Assembly (NCBI RefSeq): GCF_000519005.1
Contig: NZ_JAER01000020.1
Coordinates: 18,617 to 82,616 of the forward strand
DNA: 64,000 bases
Direction: 5' to 3'
From: Nocardioides sp. J54
Lineage (GTDB): Bacteria > Actinomycetota > Actinomycetes > Propionibacteriales > Nocardioidaceae
The notes under the pieces are model-generated. The model saw nothing but the letters and a program-made list of their open reading frames with translations. It did not search any database and was not told where the DNA came from. Position 1 is the stretch's first letter. Each line of letters starts with the position of its first letter. Below are positions 1 through 9,529 of the stretch, in pieces. The translations under genes were made by a program, and so were the position numbers.

Positions 1-127
1 GCCTATCGTGCGCCCCTACCGCCAGGGCAGCTGGGGGCCGAACCAGATCCACCAGCTGGTCGCGCCCTACGCGTGGCGGCTGCCCTTCGAGCGGCAGTGG
101 CGCAACCCGAACGCGCTGGGCGGCTGA
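1..127 (+). CDS. zwf: Glucose-6-phosphate dehydrogenase, C-terminal end only
   Basis: Only the last 41 codons are in the window, read from base 2 to a TGA at 125-127. They contain a PYRQGSWGP segment, which resembles the Y-x-x-GSWGP motif near the end of glucose-6-phosphate dehydrogenases, the NADP-linked first step of the oxidative pentose phosphate pathway. The tail after this motif is longer than in many homologues and ends in Asn-Ala-Leu-Gly-Gly. The gene faces the LuxR regulator that follows, 18 bases away. The assignment rests on one motif, so it is probable rather than certain. Confidence 0.6.
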   Translation, partial: PIVRPYRQGSWGPNQIHQLVAPYAWRLPFERQWRNPNALGG

Positions 128-145
128 CCGGGACCGTGCGGCCGG

Positions 146-1045
146 TCAGTCGATGACGCCGGCCTCGCGGGCGAGCCGCACTGCGTGGACGCGGTTGGTC
201 GCGTGCAGCTTGCGCATCGCGTTCTTGAGGTAGGACTTCACGGTGCTCTCGACCAGGCCGAGGGACTCGGCGACCTGGCGGTTGCTCTGGCCGAGCGCCA
301 CCTGCGCGAGCACGTCGACCTCCCGCGCGGCCAGGCCGGTCGGCACCGGCTTGCGGGCGGCGGGCGTGCGCTCGGGGCTGCGGCCCCGCTCGACGCGGTG
401 GCGCACCTCCTCGAGGCGGGCGCGGAGCGCGTCGTTCTCGACGAGGCTGGCCAGGTCGGCGAGCTCGTCGGAGATGTCGCGCAGGTCGGCGCGGGTCAGC
501 TGTACCTGCGGGGGAGCCGGGGCGGCCGGTGCGGCGCCGAGCCGGCCGAGGGCCAGCAGGCGGCGGCGTACCTCGTCGTCGACCGCGATCTCCCGCTCGA
601 TCTTGCGGACCAGTGGCAGGAAGGCGTCGTACCAGACGTCACCGAGGACGACCTGGGTGCGATGGGCGAGGTAGACGACCATCCGCGGCGCCCGCTCGAC
701 CATGATCGGCAGCGCCGTCACCGTCTCGAGCTGCTCGGCGCGGACCGGGCCGTCGTACTGGTGGGTGATGCCGCGGGCGTCGTAGTAGTTGGTGACCGAG
801 ACCGGGCGGCCGATCATCAGCGCCTTGCCGCCGAGGCCGTAGCCGCTGCGGACCCGCAGGCCCTGCAGCGACCGGGTGTTCGCGCCGGAGAGGCCGGTGA
901 TGTCGAGCGCGGCGCCCGCGTTGACGACCGGACCACCGAAGGCGACGTCGCTGCGACCGACCGCCCGGAAGTCCGCGAGAGCGCGCAGGAGCCGGCTGCC
1001 GTCGTACGGCGCCTCCTGGATGACCTCGGTTGCCATGCCCTCCAC
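146..1045 (-). CDS. LuxR-family regulator with GAF-like sensor domain
   Basis: A 299-residue cytoplasmic transcription factor. Residues about 20-160 look like a GAF-type small-molecule sensing domain, with a GLGGKALMIGRPVSV stretch typical of GAF proteins. Residues about 235-295 form a LuxR C-terminal helix-turn-helix (LAAREVDVLAQVALGQSNRQ, then a VESTVKSYLKNAMRKL recognition helix). The first start is a GTG; an in-frame ATG three codons later is equally possible. It is divergent from the MHS transporter gene, with a large palindrome between them, so it may regulate that transporter. The ligand is unknown. Confidence 0.85.
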   Translation of the reverse strand: MEGMATEVIQEAPYDGSRLLRALADFRAVGRSDVAFGGPVVNAGAALDITGLSGANTRSLQGLRVRSGYGLGGKALMIGRPVSVTNYYDARGITHQYDGPVRAEQLETVTALPIMVERAPRMVVYLAHRTQVVLGDVWYDAFLPLVRKIEREIAVDDEVRRRLLALGRLGAAPAAPAPPQVQLTRADLRDISDELADLASLVENDALRARLEEVRHRVERGRSPERTPAARKPVPTGLAAREVDVLAQVALGQSNRQVAESLGLVESTVKSYLKNAMRKLHATNRVHAVRLAREAGVID

Positions 1046-1080
1046 GGTAGGTGAGCACAGTCACACCGGCAATTCCCTCG

Positions 1081-1138
1081 CGGGCCCCTACCCCCCTTCG
1101 GGGGTGGGGTGTGTCCCACCCCACCTTCGGGGGGCCCG
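1081..1138. promoter_or_regulatory. Nested palindrome between divergent regulator and transporter
   Basis: Outer arms CGGGCCCC (1081-1088) and GGGGCCCG (1131-1138) enclose an inner hairpin GGTGGGGTG / CACCCCACC with a five-base loop, plus two CCCC-TTC-GGGG elements. It occupies much of the 148-base gap between a divergent LuxR-type regulator and an MFS gene, so operator or mRNA-leader roles are both possible. There is no T-run to support a terminator. Confidence 0.5.
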
Positions 1139-1193
1139 TGACCCCTGTGGCCCGGCTCACACTCCTCGCCACGTCCGACCAGAGGAGTGATCC

Positions 1194-2543
1194 ATGACCG
1201 ATCGTTCGACCCCACCGGCTCCGGCCACCCCGATGCGCCGCGTCGCCTTCGCGAGCTGCGCCGGGACCACCATCGAGTTCTACGACTTCTTCATCTACGG
1301 CACCGCTGCCGCGCTCGTGTTCCCGACGGTGTTCTTCCCGGCCCTCGGCGACTCGGCGGCGAGCGTCGCCTCGTTCGCGACCTTCGCCGTCGCGTTCATC
1401 GCCCGACCGGTGGGCGCGATCGGGTTCGGCCACTTCGGTGACAAGCTCGGCCGCAAGCGCACCCTGATCAGCACGCTGCTCCTCATGGGCGCCGCGACCG
1501 TCGCGATCGGCCTGCTGCCGAGCGCAGCCAGCATCGGTGTCGCGGCCCCGATCCTGCTGGTGACCCTGCGCTTCCTCCAGGGTCTTGCCGTCGGTGGCGA
1601 GTGGGCCGGCGCGACCCTGCTTGCCGCGGAGTACGCCCCGCCCAACAAGCGCGGCCTCTACGCCGCCTTCCCGCAGCTCGGGCCTGCGATCGCCTTCGCC
1701 CTGTCCAGCGGCACCTTCCTCCTCGTGAACCGCCTCGTCGGCGAGACCAGCCCGGCGTTCGTCGAGTGGGGCTGGCGCGTCCCGTTCGTGGCCAGCGCGC
1801 TGCTCGTCCTCATCGGCCTCTACGTGCGGCTGAAGGTCGAGGAGACCCCGATGTTCCGCGAGAAGAAGCAGACCCGCGCCAGCACGCAGGGCCCGCTCAC
1901 CGCGGCGCTGAAGAACCAGTGGAAGGAGATCCTCCTCGGCGGTGGCTCCCTGGCCATGCTGTTCGCGTTCTTCTACATCGGCACGGCCTTCCTGACGTCG
2001 TACGGCACCACGGCCATCGGCCTGTCCCGCGCCACCGTGCTCACCATGGGCGTCGTCGGCGCCGTCGTCTTCGGCATCATGATCACGCTCTCGGCCGTCT
2101 ACAGCGACCGCTTCGGCCGCCGCAAGGTCGTCCTCGCGTCCTGCCTCGTCGCGATCCCGTGGGGCTTCGCGCTCTTCCCGATCCTGGACATCGGCACCCC
2201 GGTGGCCTTCGCGGCCGGCCTCTTCGGCACCCTGGCGATCTTCGCGGTCTCCTACGGCCCGGCCGGCGCGATGCTGCCGGAGATGTTCCGCACCGAGTAC
2301 CGCTACACCGGTGCCGGCATGGCCTACAACCTCGCCGGCGTCATCGGCGGCGGTACGGCGCCGTACCTGGCCTCCGACTTCGTCGAGGCCGGCAACACCG
2401 GCGCCGTGGGCTGGATGCTCGCCGCGTTCGGCGCGCTCAGCGTGGTCTGCGTCCTGCTGATGGCCGAGACCCGGCACCGGGTCATGGACGACTCGGCTGC
2501 TCAGGACGCGCCGGCCGGCACCCCGGTCGCCGCGAACGTGTAG
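1194..2543 (+). CDS. MFS transporter, metabolite:H+ symporter (MHS) subfamily
   Basis: A 449-residue membrane protein with about twelve hydrophobic segments. The N-terminal GTTIEFYDFFIYG sequence and the GHFGDKLGRKR loop between helices 2 and 3 are signatures of the metabolite:H+ symporter group (relatives of ShiA, KgtP and ProP), which import organic acids, shikimate or osmolytes with protons. The start is an ATG with AGAGGAG eight bases upstream. Its last 43 bases overlap the end of the convergent monooxygenase gene. The substrate cannot be told from sequence; proximity suggests it feeds the monooxygenase, but that is inference. Confidence 0.88.
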   Translation: MTDRSTPPAPATPMRRVAFASCAGTTIEFYDFFIYGTAAALVFPTVFFPALGDSAASVASFATFAVAFIARPVGAIGFGHFGDKLGRKRTLISTLLLMGAATVAIGLLPSAASIGVAAPILLVTLRFLQGLAVGGEWAGATLLAAEYAPPNKRGLYAAFPQLGPAIAFALSSGTFLLVNRLVGETSPAFVEWGWRVPFVASALLVLIGLYVRLKVEETPMFREKKQTRASTQGPLTAALKNQWKEILLGGGSLAMLFAFFYIGTAFLTSYGTTAIGLSRATVLTMGVVGAVVFGIMITLSAVYSDRFGRRKVVLASCLVAIPWGFALFPILDIGTPVAFAAGLFGTLAIFAVSYGPAGAMLPEMFRTEYRYTGAGMAYNLAGVIGGGTAPYLASDFVEAGNTGAVGWMLAAFGALSVVCVLLMAETRHRVMDDSAAQDAPAGTPVAANV

Positions 2544-4012
2544 TCCTCCAGCGGGAAGCGCACCGCCTCGCGGTGCGCCGACAGCGTGGACGTCGGCCGC
2601 AGCAGCACTGCCTCACCGTGCTGGTTGAAGTAGTAGCTGCGGGCGGTCGAGCAGCTGCCGGCGTTGAAGACGGAGTTGCCGAGGAGGCCGGTCATCCGGT
2701 CGAGGAAGGCGGCATTGGCCTCCTCGGTGACCTCCACGACGTCGGCACCACGCTGGGCCATCGCGGTCAGCAGGCGCGCCAGGTGCGCCATCTGGGTCTC
2801 GATGGTCGTGAAGTAGGACAGCCCGGAGTAGGAGTAGGGGCTGTTGAGGCAGAAGAAGTTCGGGAAACCCGGGACCGAGATGCCCTCGTAGGCCTGGAAC
2901 CGGGTCTCCCGCCACCAGCGGCCCAGGTCGCGGCCCTCGCGGCCGACGACCTGGATCGCCGGGAAGTTCGTCTCCCACAGGCTGAAGCCGGTCGCCAGGA
3001 CGAGGACGTCGAGGTCCACCCGGCGCCCGTCCACCGTGACGATCCCGTCGGCGTCGACGTGGTCGATCGTCGCGGTCTCCAGGTCGACGTGCGGCCGGGT
3101 GAACGTGGGGTAGTAGGTGTTGCTGAACGTCGGCCGCTTGCAGCCGAAGTCGTAGTCGGGCGTCAACCTCGCCCGCAGCTCCGGGTCCTTCACCTGCCGG
3201 CGCAGGTGCGCCTCGCAGACCCGCTTGCCGAGCTGGTTGGCCGCCGGCAGGTCGCGGAAGTGCAGGACGCCGGCGACCATCATCACCTCGAGCAGCGAGG
3301 TGCCCGCCAGCCGTGCGGCCTTCTGGGTCAGCGGCAGCCGCGCGAACGCCGCCCGGACCAGGCCGGGCACCGGGCCGTCGAGCTTGGGGCTGACGTAGAT
3401 CGGGGTGCGCTGGTAGACGGTGAGGTGGTCCGCCACCTCCGCCAGCTCCGGGACCAGCTGGACCGCGGTCGCGCCGGTGCCGATCACGCCGATCCGCCTG
3501 CCCTCGAGGTCGACGTCGTCGTCCCAGCGGGTGGTGTGCATGACGGTGCCGGCGAAGTCCTCGATGCCGTCGATGTCCGGCAGCCGCGGCTGCGACAGGA
3601 AGCCGGTCGCAGTCAGCAGGAACCGTCCGACCACGGTCTCGCCACCCTCGACGGCCACGTGCCACGTCGACGTCTCCTCGTCCCAGCGCGCACCGGTGAC
3701 GACCGTGCGGAAGCGCATGCGGCGGCGCAGGTCGTACTTCTCGGCGACGTGCACCGCGTAGGCCTTGAGCTCCGCACCGGGCGCGAACAGCCGCGACCAG
3801 TGCGGGTTCGGCTCGAAGGAGTAGGAGTACGTCGCACTCGGGATGTCGACCGCGAGCCCGGGGTAGCGGTTGACGTGCCACGTGCCGCCGAGGTCGTCCT
3901 CGCGCTCGAGGATCACCAGGTCGTCGTACCCGAGGCGCTGGAGCTGGATCGCGGCCCCCATGCCGCCGAAGCCGGCGCCGACGATGACGGCGTCGTGGAC
4001 TTTGTTCCCCAT
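2501..4012 (-). CDS. Flavin-containing monooxygenase, Baeyer-Villiger type
   Basis: A 503-residue FAD- and NADPH-dependent monooxygenase. An N-terminal FAD Rossmann motif (GAGFGGMGAA) starts near residue 12, a second nucleotide motif (GVIGTGATAVQLVPEL) lies near residue 175, and between them stands FAGTVMHTTRW, which fits the Baeyer-Villiger fingerprint F-x-G-x3-H-x3-W. Such enzymes oxidise ketones to esters or lactones. The ATG start is followed directly by the FAD motif, as usual. It is convergent with, and overlaps by 43 bases, the MHS transporter. The length is normal for the family. The substrate is unknown. Confidence 0.88.
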   Translation of the reverse strand: MGNKVHDAVIVGAGFGGMGAAIQLQRLGYDDLVILEREDDLGGTWHVNRYPGLAVDIPSATYSYSFEPNPHWSRLFAPGAELKAYAVHVAEKYDLRRRMRFRTVVTGARWDEETSTWHVAVEGGETVVGRFLLTATGFLSQPRLPDIDGIEDFAGTVMHTTRWDDDVDLEGRRIGVIGTGATAVQLVPELAEVADHLTVYQRTPIYVSPKLDGPVPGLVRAAFARLPLTQKAARLAGTSLLEVMMVAGVLHFRDLPAANQLGKRVCEAHLRRQVKDPELRARLTPDYDFGCKRPTFSNTYYPTFTRPHVDLETATIDHVDADGIVTVDGRRVDLDVLVLATGFSLWETNFPAIQVVGREGRDLGRWWRETRFQAYEGISVPGFPNFFCLNSPYSYSGLSYFTTIETQMAHLARLLTAMAQRGADVVEVTEEANAAFLDRMTGLLGNSVFNAGSCSTARSYYFNQHGEAVLLRPTSTLSAHREAVRFPLEDYTFAATGVPAGAS

Positions 4013-4065
4013 GCCGGGACGGTACCCGAGGGCTCGGCCCCGGGGCTGCCGTCAGTGAGGGGCCG

Positions 4066-6947
4066 TCAGCTGGCGGCCTCGGGCTCGTCGAGCAGGCCCA
4101 GCGACCGCAGGGCGCCCGGGAGCTCGGCACGCGAGGTGATGTCGAGCTTCCGGTAGGCGTGGGTGAGGTGGTACTCCACGGTGGAGATCGTGAGGTGGAG
4201 CCGGGCGGCGATCTGCGGTTGCTGTGGCCGAGTGCCGCGAGGGCAGCGGTGCGGCGCTCGGAACGGCTGAGCGCCCCGTCCCGGCTCGACCGGGCAGCCT
4301 TGCGCGTCCGCACGTCCATCGAGCGCAGGACCCGGCGGACCTGGTCCGCGAGCGGGTCGGCGCCACAGGTGACGGCGAGCCGGTGGGCGTCCTTCAGCTC
4401 CTCGACCGCACGCCCGGTGGCGCCGGCGCGGTGCAGGCCCGCTCCCCAGCGGTAGGCGGCCTGGGCACGCGCCAGCAGGGCGTCCGACGTCGCCGCGACG
4501 GCGACCGCCTCCTCGATGAGGTCCAGCTCGTCCGGAGCACCCGGCTCGAAGCTCGCGCGGCAGAGCAACGCGGCGGCCAGCGACCGCGGTGCTCCCGCGC
4601 GACGGGCCAGCGTCAGCTCCTGGTCCGCGAGCCCGAGCGCCTCGTCCTGTCGCCCGAGGCGGTGGGCCGCTGCGGCGGCCGGGAGCCGCCAGGGCATGAG
4701 GGCGTAGTCGGCGATGCCGTAGTGGGAGAGCCGGTCCCGCGCGGCGTAGGCGTCGGCCAGCGCCTGCTCGTCGTCGCCCTCGGCCAGGGCGAGGAGCGAC
4801 CGGTGGTGCACGACGATGCCGAAGGTGTAGCCGTCCGGGTCGGTCCGCTCGCCCAGCTGGATCGCCCGGCGGGCTCCTTCGAGGTCGCCGCGCAACCGCC
4901 GGGCGCTGGCGAGGATCCCGGCACTCCACGGGAAGGTCGCCGGGACCGCGGACTGGGTCAGCTCGACGGCGCGGGCGCACTCGCGCTCGGCCTGCTCGAG
5001 GGCGCCCCGCTCCAGGGACACGATGGCCGAGGAAAAGGCTGCGGTCCCGAGGGCGTGGATCGACCGCCGGGCCTCGGCCGCCGGACGCGCCCGGGTGGCG
5101 ATGTCGCCGGCGAGGTCGAGGCAGTCCACCGCCACCAGTGCGAGGGTCGCCCAGATCGGAGCGAGGCCGAAGCGCGGGATCCCGTCGAGTGGTCCGTCCG
5201 ACACCGCGGTCTCGATCAGGCGCCGTACGTCGGCGCGGCGCCCCCGCATGCCGGCGAGCATGTTGGCGACCTGGACCGCCAGCCCGGGGCTGGGCGGCAT
5301 CTCGCCGGCGAAGTACTTCTGCGCGAGCCTGGACGCCAGATCCTCCGTCTCGCTCCTGATCGCCGTGTCGATGGTCCCGGAGCCGTAGCCCCCGGTGGCG
5401 ATGTACTCGGCGAGCAGGTCGAGGGAGAGCGGGTCGTCGTCCGGGACGAGCTGCCAGGCCTGGCGGGCGACCCGGGCTGCTGCGGCGTGGTGCTCGTTCA
5501 TGAACTGCAGTCGGGTGAGGTCCCGCATCAGCTGGATCCGCTCGCGCGGGTCCGACACGAGGGGGAGGGCCTGCTGCAACCGGTCGCGCGCGGCGGGGTC
5601 GCCGGCTGCCGCCTCGGCGCGCGCCAGCTCGAGCACCACGGCCGGGTCGTCGTCGCCGGGCACCTCGAGCAGCGCCCGGCGCAGGAGCGGCACGGCGCCG
5701 TCCGGTCCTCCGGCGCCCATCGCGGCCGCCGCGGCGCGGCGCAGGACCGCCACCACCTCCGCGTCCCCGCGGGGTGGCACCGCCAGCAGGTGCGCCGCCA
5801 CCCGCTCGTCGGGAGCGCCGCGCGAGCGCAGCAGCGCCGCGGCGTCGCTGTGCAGCTGTGTGCGCAGCACGGGCGTCATGTCGCGCTCCACGGCCGAGGC
5901 GACGAGCTGGTGCCGGAACGCCAGGGTCTCCCCGTCAGCGAGGAGGCCTTCGTCCACGAGCGTCATCACCACCTCCACGGCGTCGCCCGGCGGCAGGCCG
6001 GCGAGCGACGCGACGTCGTCGAGGAGGGCGTCCGGGCCGAGGACGGCGACGGCGTGGGCGAGCCGCCCCGCCGGCTTCCCGAGGCGGCTCAACCGGGCCG
6101 CCACCGACCGCAGCACGGCGTCGGGGACGAGCTCCCTGACCCGGTCGATCGTGCCTGCCGCGTCGGCCGGGAGGCCCTCGGAGCGCAGCGCCGCCAGCAG
6201 CTCGCCCACCATGAACGGGTTGCCGCCGGTGATGTCGCGGCACGCCGTGGTGAGCTCCTCCGACGTGCTCCCGAGGTGCGAGCGCACCAGCTGGCCGACC
6301 GCCTGGGCAGTCAGCGGTGGCGGCTCGACCACCCGCGCACGAGGATCCGCCGCCAGCCAGCTGATCAGGTCCCCGTTGCGGTCGTTGGAGTCGAGCCGGT
6401 GCGCCAGGGCGATGACCACGCCCACGTCCTCGAGCCCGAGGGCGAGGCGGGCGAGCGCGCGCAGGCTGGCACGGTCGCAGGACTGGATGTCGTCCACCGC
6501 CAGCAGCACGCCGCGGGGGTGCTCGGCCGACAGGTGGTCCACGAGCCACGCGATGCCCTCGACCACGGCCGCCGGCGACTCCTCGCCCGAGGCGGCGCGC
6601 GAGGCATCCGGGGAGAAGAGCGAGCGGCACGGTGCAGCAGGTCCGGCGAGCAGGCTCGCGCGGGCCTCCGGGTCGGACGAGTTGACCAGGCGGCCGAACA
6701 GCTGCCGCGCCGTACCGAACGCGAAGTCCTGCTCGAAGTCCGCCCCGCGCGCTGACAGGACCAGCATGCCGCGGCTCCGGCCAGCCTCCCGGGCGGCATG
6801 CAGCAGGGCGGTCTTCCCGACACCGGCGGGACCGCGCAGCAGCACGATGCCGCCGGCACCGTCGCCCGCGGAGTCGAGACGCGCGTCGATGGCCGCGGAC
6901 TCCGTGGTGCGCTCGAGCAGGCCCACGAGATCCCCGGAGCGTCCCAC
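4066..6947 (-). pseudogene. Large ATP-binding LuxR-family (LAL) regulator, frameshifted
   Basis: About 960 residues of a LAL-type regulator. An N-terminal AAA-type ATPase has Walker A GPAGVGKTALLHAA near residue 40; a long helical TPR-like middle follows, then a C-terminal LuxR helix-turn-helix. The reading frame breaks inside the HTH. It reads ...ALGHSNR in one frame and continues as QIAARLHLTISTVEYHLTHA in another, so one base (a C) is missing at about 4212-4219. The stop of the restored frame is at 4066. Translated as it stands, the protein would lose the HTH and run far into the monooxygenase gene. The GTG start follows TAGGGT by six bases. True mutation and assembly error cannot be separated here. 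Confidence 0.82.
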
Positions 6948-6953
6948 GCGGGC

Positions 6954-6959
6954 ACCCTA
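6954..6959 (-). promoter_or_regulatory. -10 box TAGGGT for a leaderless start
   Basis: On the minus strand TAGGGT is followed by six bases and then the GTG start of the LAL regulator at 6947, the spacing expected when transcription starts on the first base of the start codon. Confidence 0.5.
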
Positions 6960-7000
6960 GTCGCGCTCGACCTCCAGCGTCCGGGAAACCGAAGAAGTGG

Positions 7001-7022
7001 CCGGGGTCCCTGTCAACCCCGG
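7001..7022. repeat. Small inverted repeat CCGGGGT/ACCCCGG
   Basis: Seven-base perfect arms with an eight-base spacer lie in the 134-base gap between the LAL regulator and the HNH gene; a third ACCCCGG copy lies a few bases further on. It may help end transcription of the HNH gene, but no T-run is present. Confidence 0.35.
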
Positions 7023-7081
7023 AATCAGCTGGATGACCCCGGATCCGGTGTCAGCGTGGCCAGTGGCCCGCGCCGGGACCG

Positions 7082-8380
7082 TCAGGCGGCCCAGTCGAGG
7101 AGCAGCCGGGTGCCGTGGATCTCCATGGGCGTGGGTGTCTGCTCGCCCCGGGTGGGGGTGATGCGTCGTGTGCCGGTCGGGTCGACCAGGTAGTGGGCCC
7201 CGTGGGGATCGCGCCAGATCGTGATCCCGGGGAAGGGTTGTCGGGCTTGCCAGCCGGCGTGGGTCTTGATGCGGTGGTGGGTGCGGGTGAGTGGGGCGAG
7301 GTTGTCGCTGCTGGTGGGCCCGCCTTCGCTGTGGGGTTCCTGGTGATCGATGTCGACGTTGCGCGAGGTGTTGACGGCGTAGGGGAAGACGTCGGCGGGG
7401 TGGATGAGGTGGACCATCTCGCGCAGGCGTCGGGGGATCTCGTAGGCGTCGACGGCCATGGTCTGGTTGAGGTCGATGACCGGCAGGACCTGCACCTTGC
7501 CGGCGACGTGGGCGATGGTCTTGCGCACCCATGCGGTGGTGACGGGGCCGTGGCCCTCGAACCTGGCGATGGGGGAGTCGGGGGTGAGGTGGAGGTAGAT
7601 CTTCACCTTGGGTTTCACCGGTCCGACGGAGAGGTCGGGGTGGGTGTCGGGGTTGACGAGGTGGGCGAACGCGGCGAGCTTGCGCTCGACCTTGCTGACG
7701 TCCGGGAGGGTCTCCTCCAGGCTCGTGGCGACGGCGTTCAACGCGGTGTCGGCGGCGAGGATGACGGTGGCGTGGTCGCGGATGGTGAGGGTGGCGATGC
7801 CGTGGCGATTGACGCGGGACATGCGGACGAAGCGGTCCTTCTCGGCGGCTTCTTCCTTCGCCCTGGCGAGCTCGGGGGCGGCGGCGGTGATCTTGGGCTC
7901 GACGAGGGTCTCGAACCGGGTCCAGGGCAGCCGGCCGTCGGCGACCTCGTGGACTTCGTGGTCGACCCAGGCTGCTTCGTCGCTGGTGAGGTCGCGGGTG
8001 GCCTCGGCGACGTGGCGTGCGTGGCGGACGCGGACGGTGCCGGCGTCGATGCCGGCCTGCAGCTTGGGGAGTCGGTGGTGCAGGTCGACGGCGTCGGCGA
8101 TGAGTCGTTTGGCACCGAGGGGGCTGGTCTGGATGCGGGCGCCGAAGGTGGCGGCGGCGTACTCGGTGATCCTGGGTGTGCCCTCGGCCCCGGCGGGCCT
8201 GGCGCGGTCGCGGCCGCGCTTGTCGTGGACCGGGAGGGTGTCGGGGTTGTGCAGGACGGCCCACTGGTAGGCGGCGCGGAGGATGTCGCGCTCGGCCTGC
8301 TGGCGCACCGCGTGCTGGTCCTCGACGAAGTCGAGGACCTGGTTGGCGGTCATCTCCGCCACCGCCCGATCGGTGACCAT
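7082..8380 (-). CDS. HNH endonuclease domain protein of the DUF222 / 13E12 repeat family
   Basis: A 432-residue protein with an N-terminal DUF222 helical region and a C-terminal HNH nuclease motif (VDIDHQEPHSEGG, then DNLAPLTRTHHRIKTH). These proteins occur in many copies in actinobacterial genomes, and their role is not settled; nuclease and mobile-element links have been proposed. The ATG at 8380 was chosen because the N-terminus (MVTDRAVAEMTANQVLDFVE) then looks typical; the open frame extends further upstream without homology. A G-rich stretch (GGGTGGGG) before the ATG is only a weak ribosome site. A 145-base gap separates it from the LysR gene, where I see nothing. Confidence 0.85.
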   Translation of the reverse strand: MVTDRAVAEMTANQVLDFVEDQHAVRQQAERDILRAAYQWAVLHNPDTLPVHDKRGRDRARPAGAEGTPRITEYAAATFGARIQTSPLGAKRLIADAVDLHHRLPKLQAGIDAGTVRVRHARHVAEATRDLTSDEAAWVDHEVHEVADGRLPWTRFETLVEPKITAAAPELARAKEEAAEKDRFVRMSRVNRHGIATLTIRDHATVILAADTALNAVATSLEETLPDVSKVERKLAAFAHLVNPDTHPDLSVGPVKPKVKIYLHLTPDSPIARFEGHGPVTTAWVRKTIAHVAGKVQVLPVIDLNQTMAVDAYEIPRRLREMVHLIHPADVFPYAVNTSRNVDIDHQEPHSEGGPTSSDNLAPLTRTHHRIKTHAGWQARQPFPGITIWRDPHGAHYLVDPTGTRRITPTRGEQTPTPMEIHGTRLLLDWAA

Positions 8381-8525
8381 GACCCCACCCAACACCAGGG
8401 GTCCGACACAAACGTCCGCAGAAGACCTGCGACGAAAGCGCCTGTGGACGAGGCAGGCTGGCTGGTGATCATCGTTGTCGGCTCGCCCCAACCCGCGCCC
8501 GCGCCGTGACGCCGACGTGCTCGGC

Positions 8526-9439
8526 TCACCGGACGTTCTCGCTCGCGGTCCAGCCCTGGTCGATGGCCAGGCGTTCGGTGACACGGAGCACGGTGGCCAC
8601 CGCCGGACTCGCGGACAGCTCCTCGTCGCTGTAGGTGATGAACCACGGGACAGTCCGGGCCGGTTCAAGCGGCTTCCACACCAGGCCGTCGAGGTAGTCC
8701 CGACCCACGGACTCCAGGGTCAGCAGCACGCTCTGCTGGTCGTGCAGGATGTCGCCGCCCGTGCTCAGGCCGAAGATCACCTCCCTGGTCCACGTCGGAC
8801 CCAGGTCGTGCTCCGCGAGGTAGCGGAGGACCCAGTCGTTCCAGGAGCTCATCTCCTCGTCCACCGACAAGATCGGGAAGAGGGAGAGGTCCGCTGCCGT
8901 CACGCAGGGCGCTTCGGCGAGCGGATGCCGACTGCCCACCAGCGCACCGACACGTTCCTCCCTCACGTAGATGCTGCTGAGCCCCGGTCGGCGGAACCTG
9001 CCGCCGATGGCGAGGTGCAGGTCCCCGGCGAGAAGCTGCCGTGCCACGTCCGCACGCGGAAGGGTGGTCTGGTGGATCGCGACCTGCGGCACGTTCGCCC
9101 GGGCGGCCGCGAGGATGCGACGAGGAGTGAGCAGCGAAGGCTCGCTGACGTGGATGCGGAGGACGCCGGGCAGGCCTGCTGTGACCCTCGTCCTCTCCAC
9201 TGCCCGGCGGACGTCACCCAGAATCGACTCCGCGGCCTTGGCCAGGACCTCTCCGGCCGGGGTCGGTGCCACTCGCCGGCTCGTGCGCTCGAAGAGGCGG
9301 GCGCCCAGACGTCGCTCCATCCGCTGGAGGGACTGGCTGAGGGCGGGCTGCGCCTGTGGAGACGCTGTGCCGCTCGCGAGATGCTCCGCTCCTCCGCGAT
9401 GGCGAGGACGTACTCGAGGTCGCGCAACGACAGATCCAT
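8526..9439 (-). pseudogene. LysR-family transcriptional regulator, frameshifted
   Basis: A LysR-type regulator of about 304 residues if restored. The first 28 codons (MDLSLRDLEYVLAIAEERSI and on to RAAQRLH) give the start of the winged HTH in one frame. The continuation, ending ALSQSLQRMERRLGARLFER, and the whole substrate-binding domain are in another frame. One G is missing near 9351-9356, where CACAGGC would read correctly as CACAGGGC. The break is in the recognition-helix region, so neither fragment could bind DNA normally. The gene is divergent from the luciferase-like/SDR/amidohydrolase operon, the usual position for a LysR activator of its neighbour. An assembly error is a live alternative. 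Confidence 0.82.
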
Positions 9440-9454
9440 AACATCGAGATGCTA

Positions 9455-9483
9455 GATCGCCACTGCCTTTGGTGTTGGCGGTC
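9455..9483. promoter_or_regulatory. Putative LysR operator
   Basis: An imperfect inverted repeat GATCGCCA / TGGCGGTC (seven of eight pairs) with a 13-base spacer lies in the 90-base divergent region between the LysR gene and the monooxygenase operon. Position and symmetry fit a LysR-type binding site; binding is inferred. Confidence 0.4.
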
Positions 9484-9529
9484 TGGAGCAGTCCGACCAG
9501 AGACTGGTTCCCCGAGTCAAGGAGGAATC

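Noticed and set aside
4209..4222. Programmed ribosomal frameshift in the LAL regulator
   Set aside because: No slippery heptamer or downstream pseudoknot is apparent, and LAL regulators are not known to use frameshifting; a mutation or sequence error is simpler.
7115..8509. 464-codon plus-strand open frame opposite the HNH gene
   Set aside because: Gly/Val/Asp-rich antisense composition; the minus strand encodes a clear DUF222/HNH protein.
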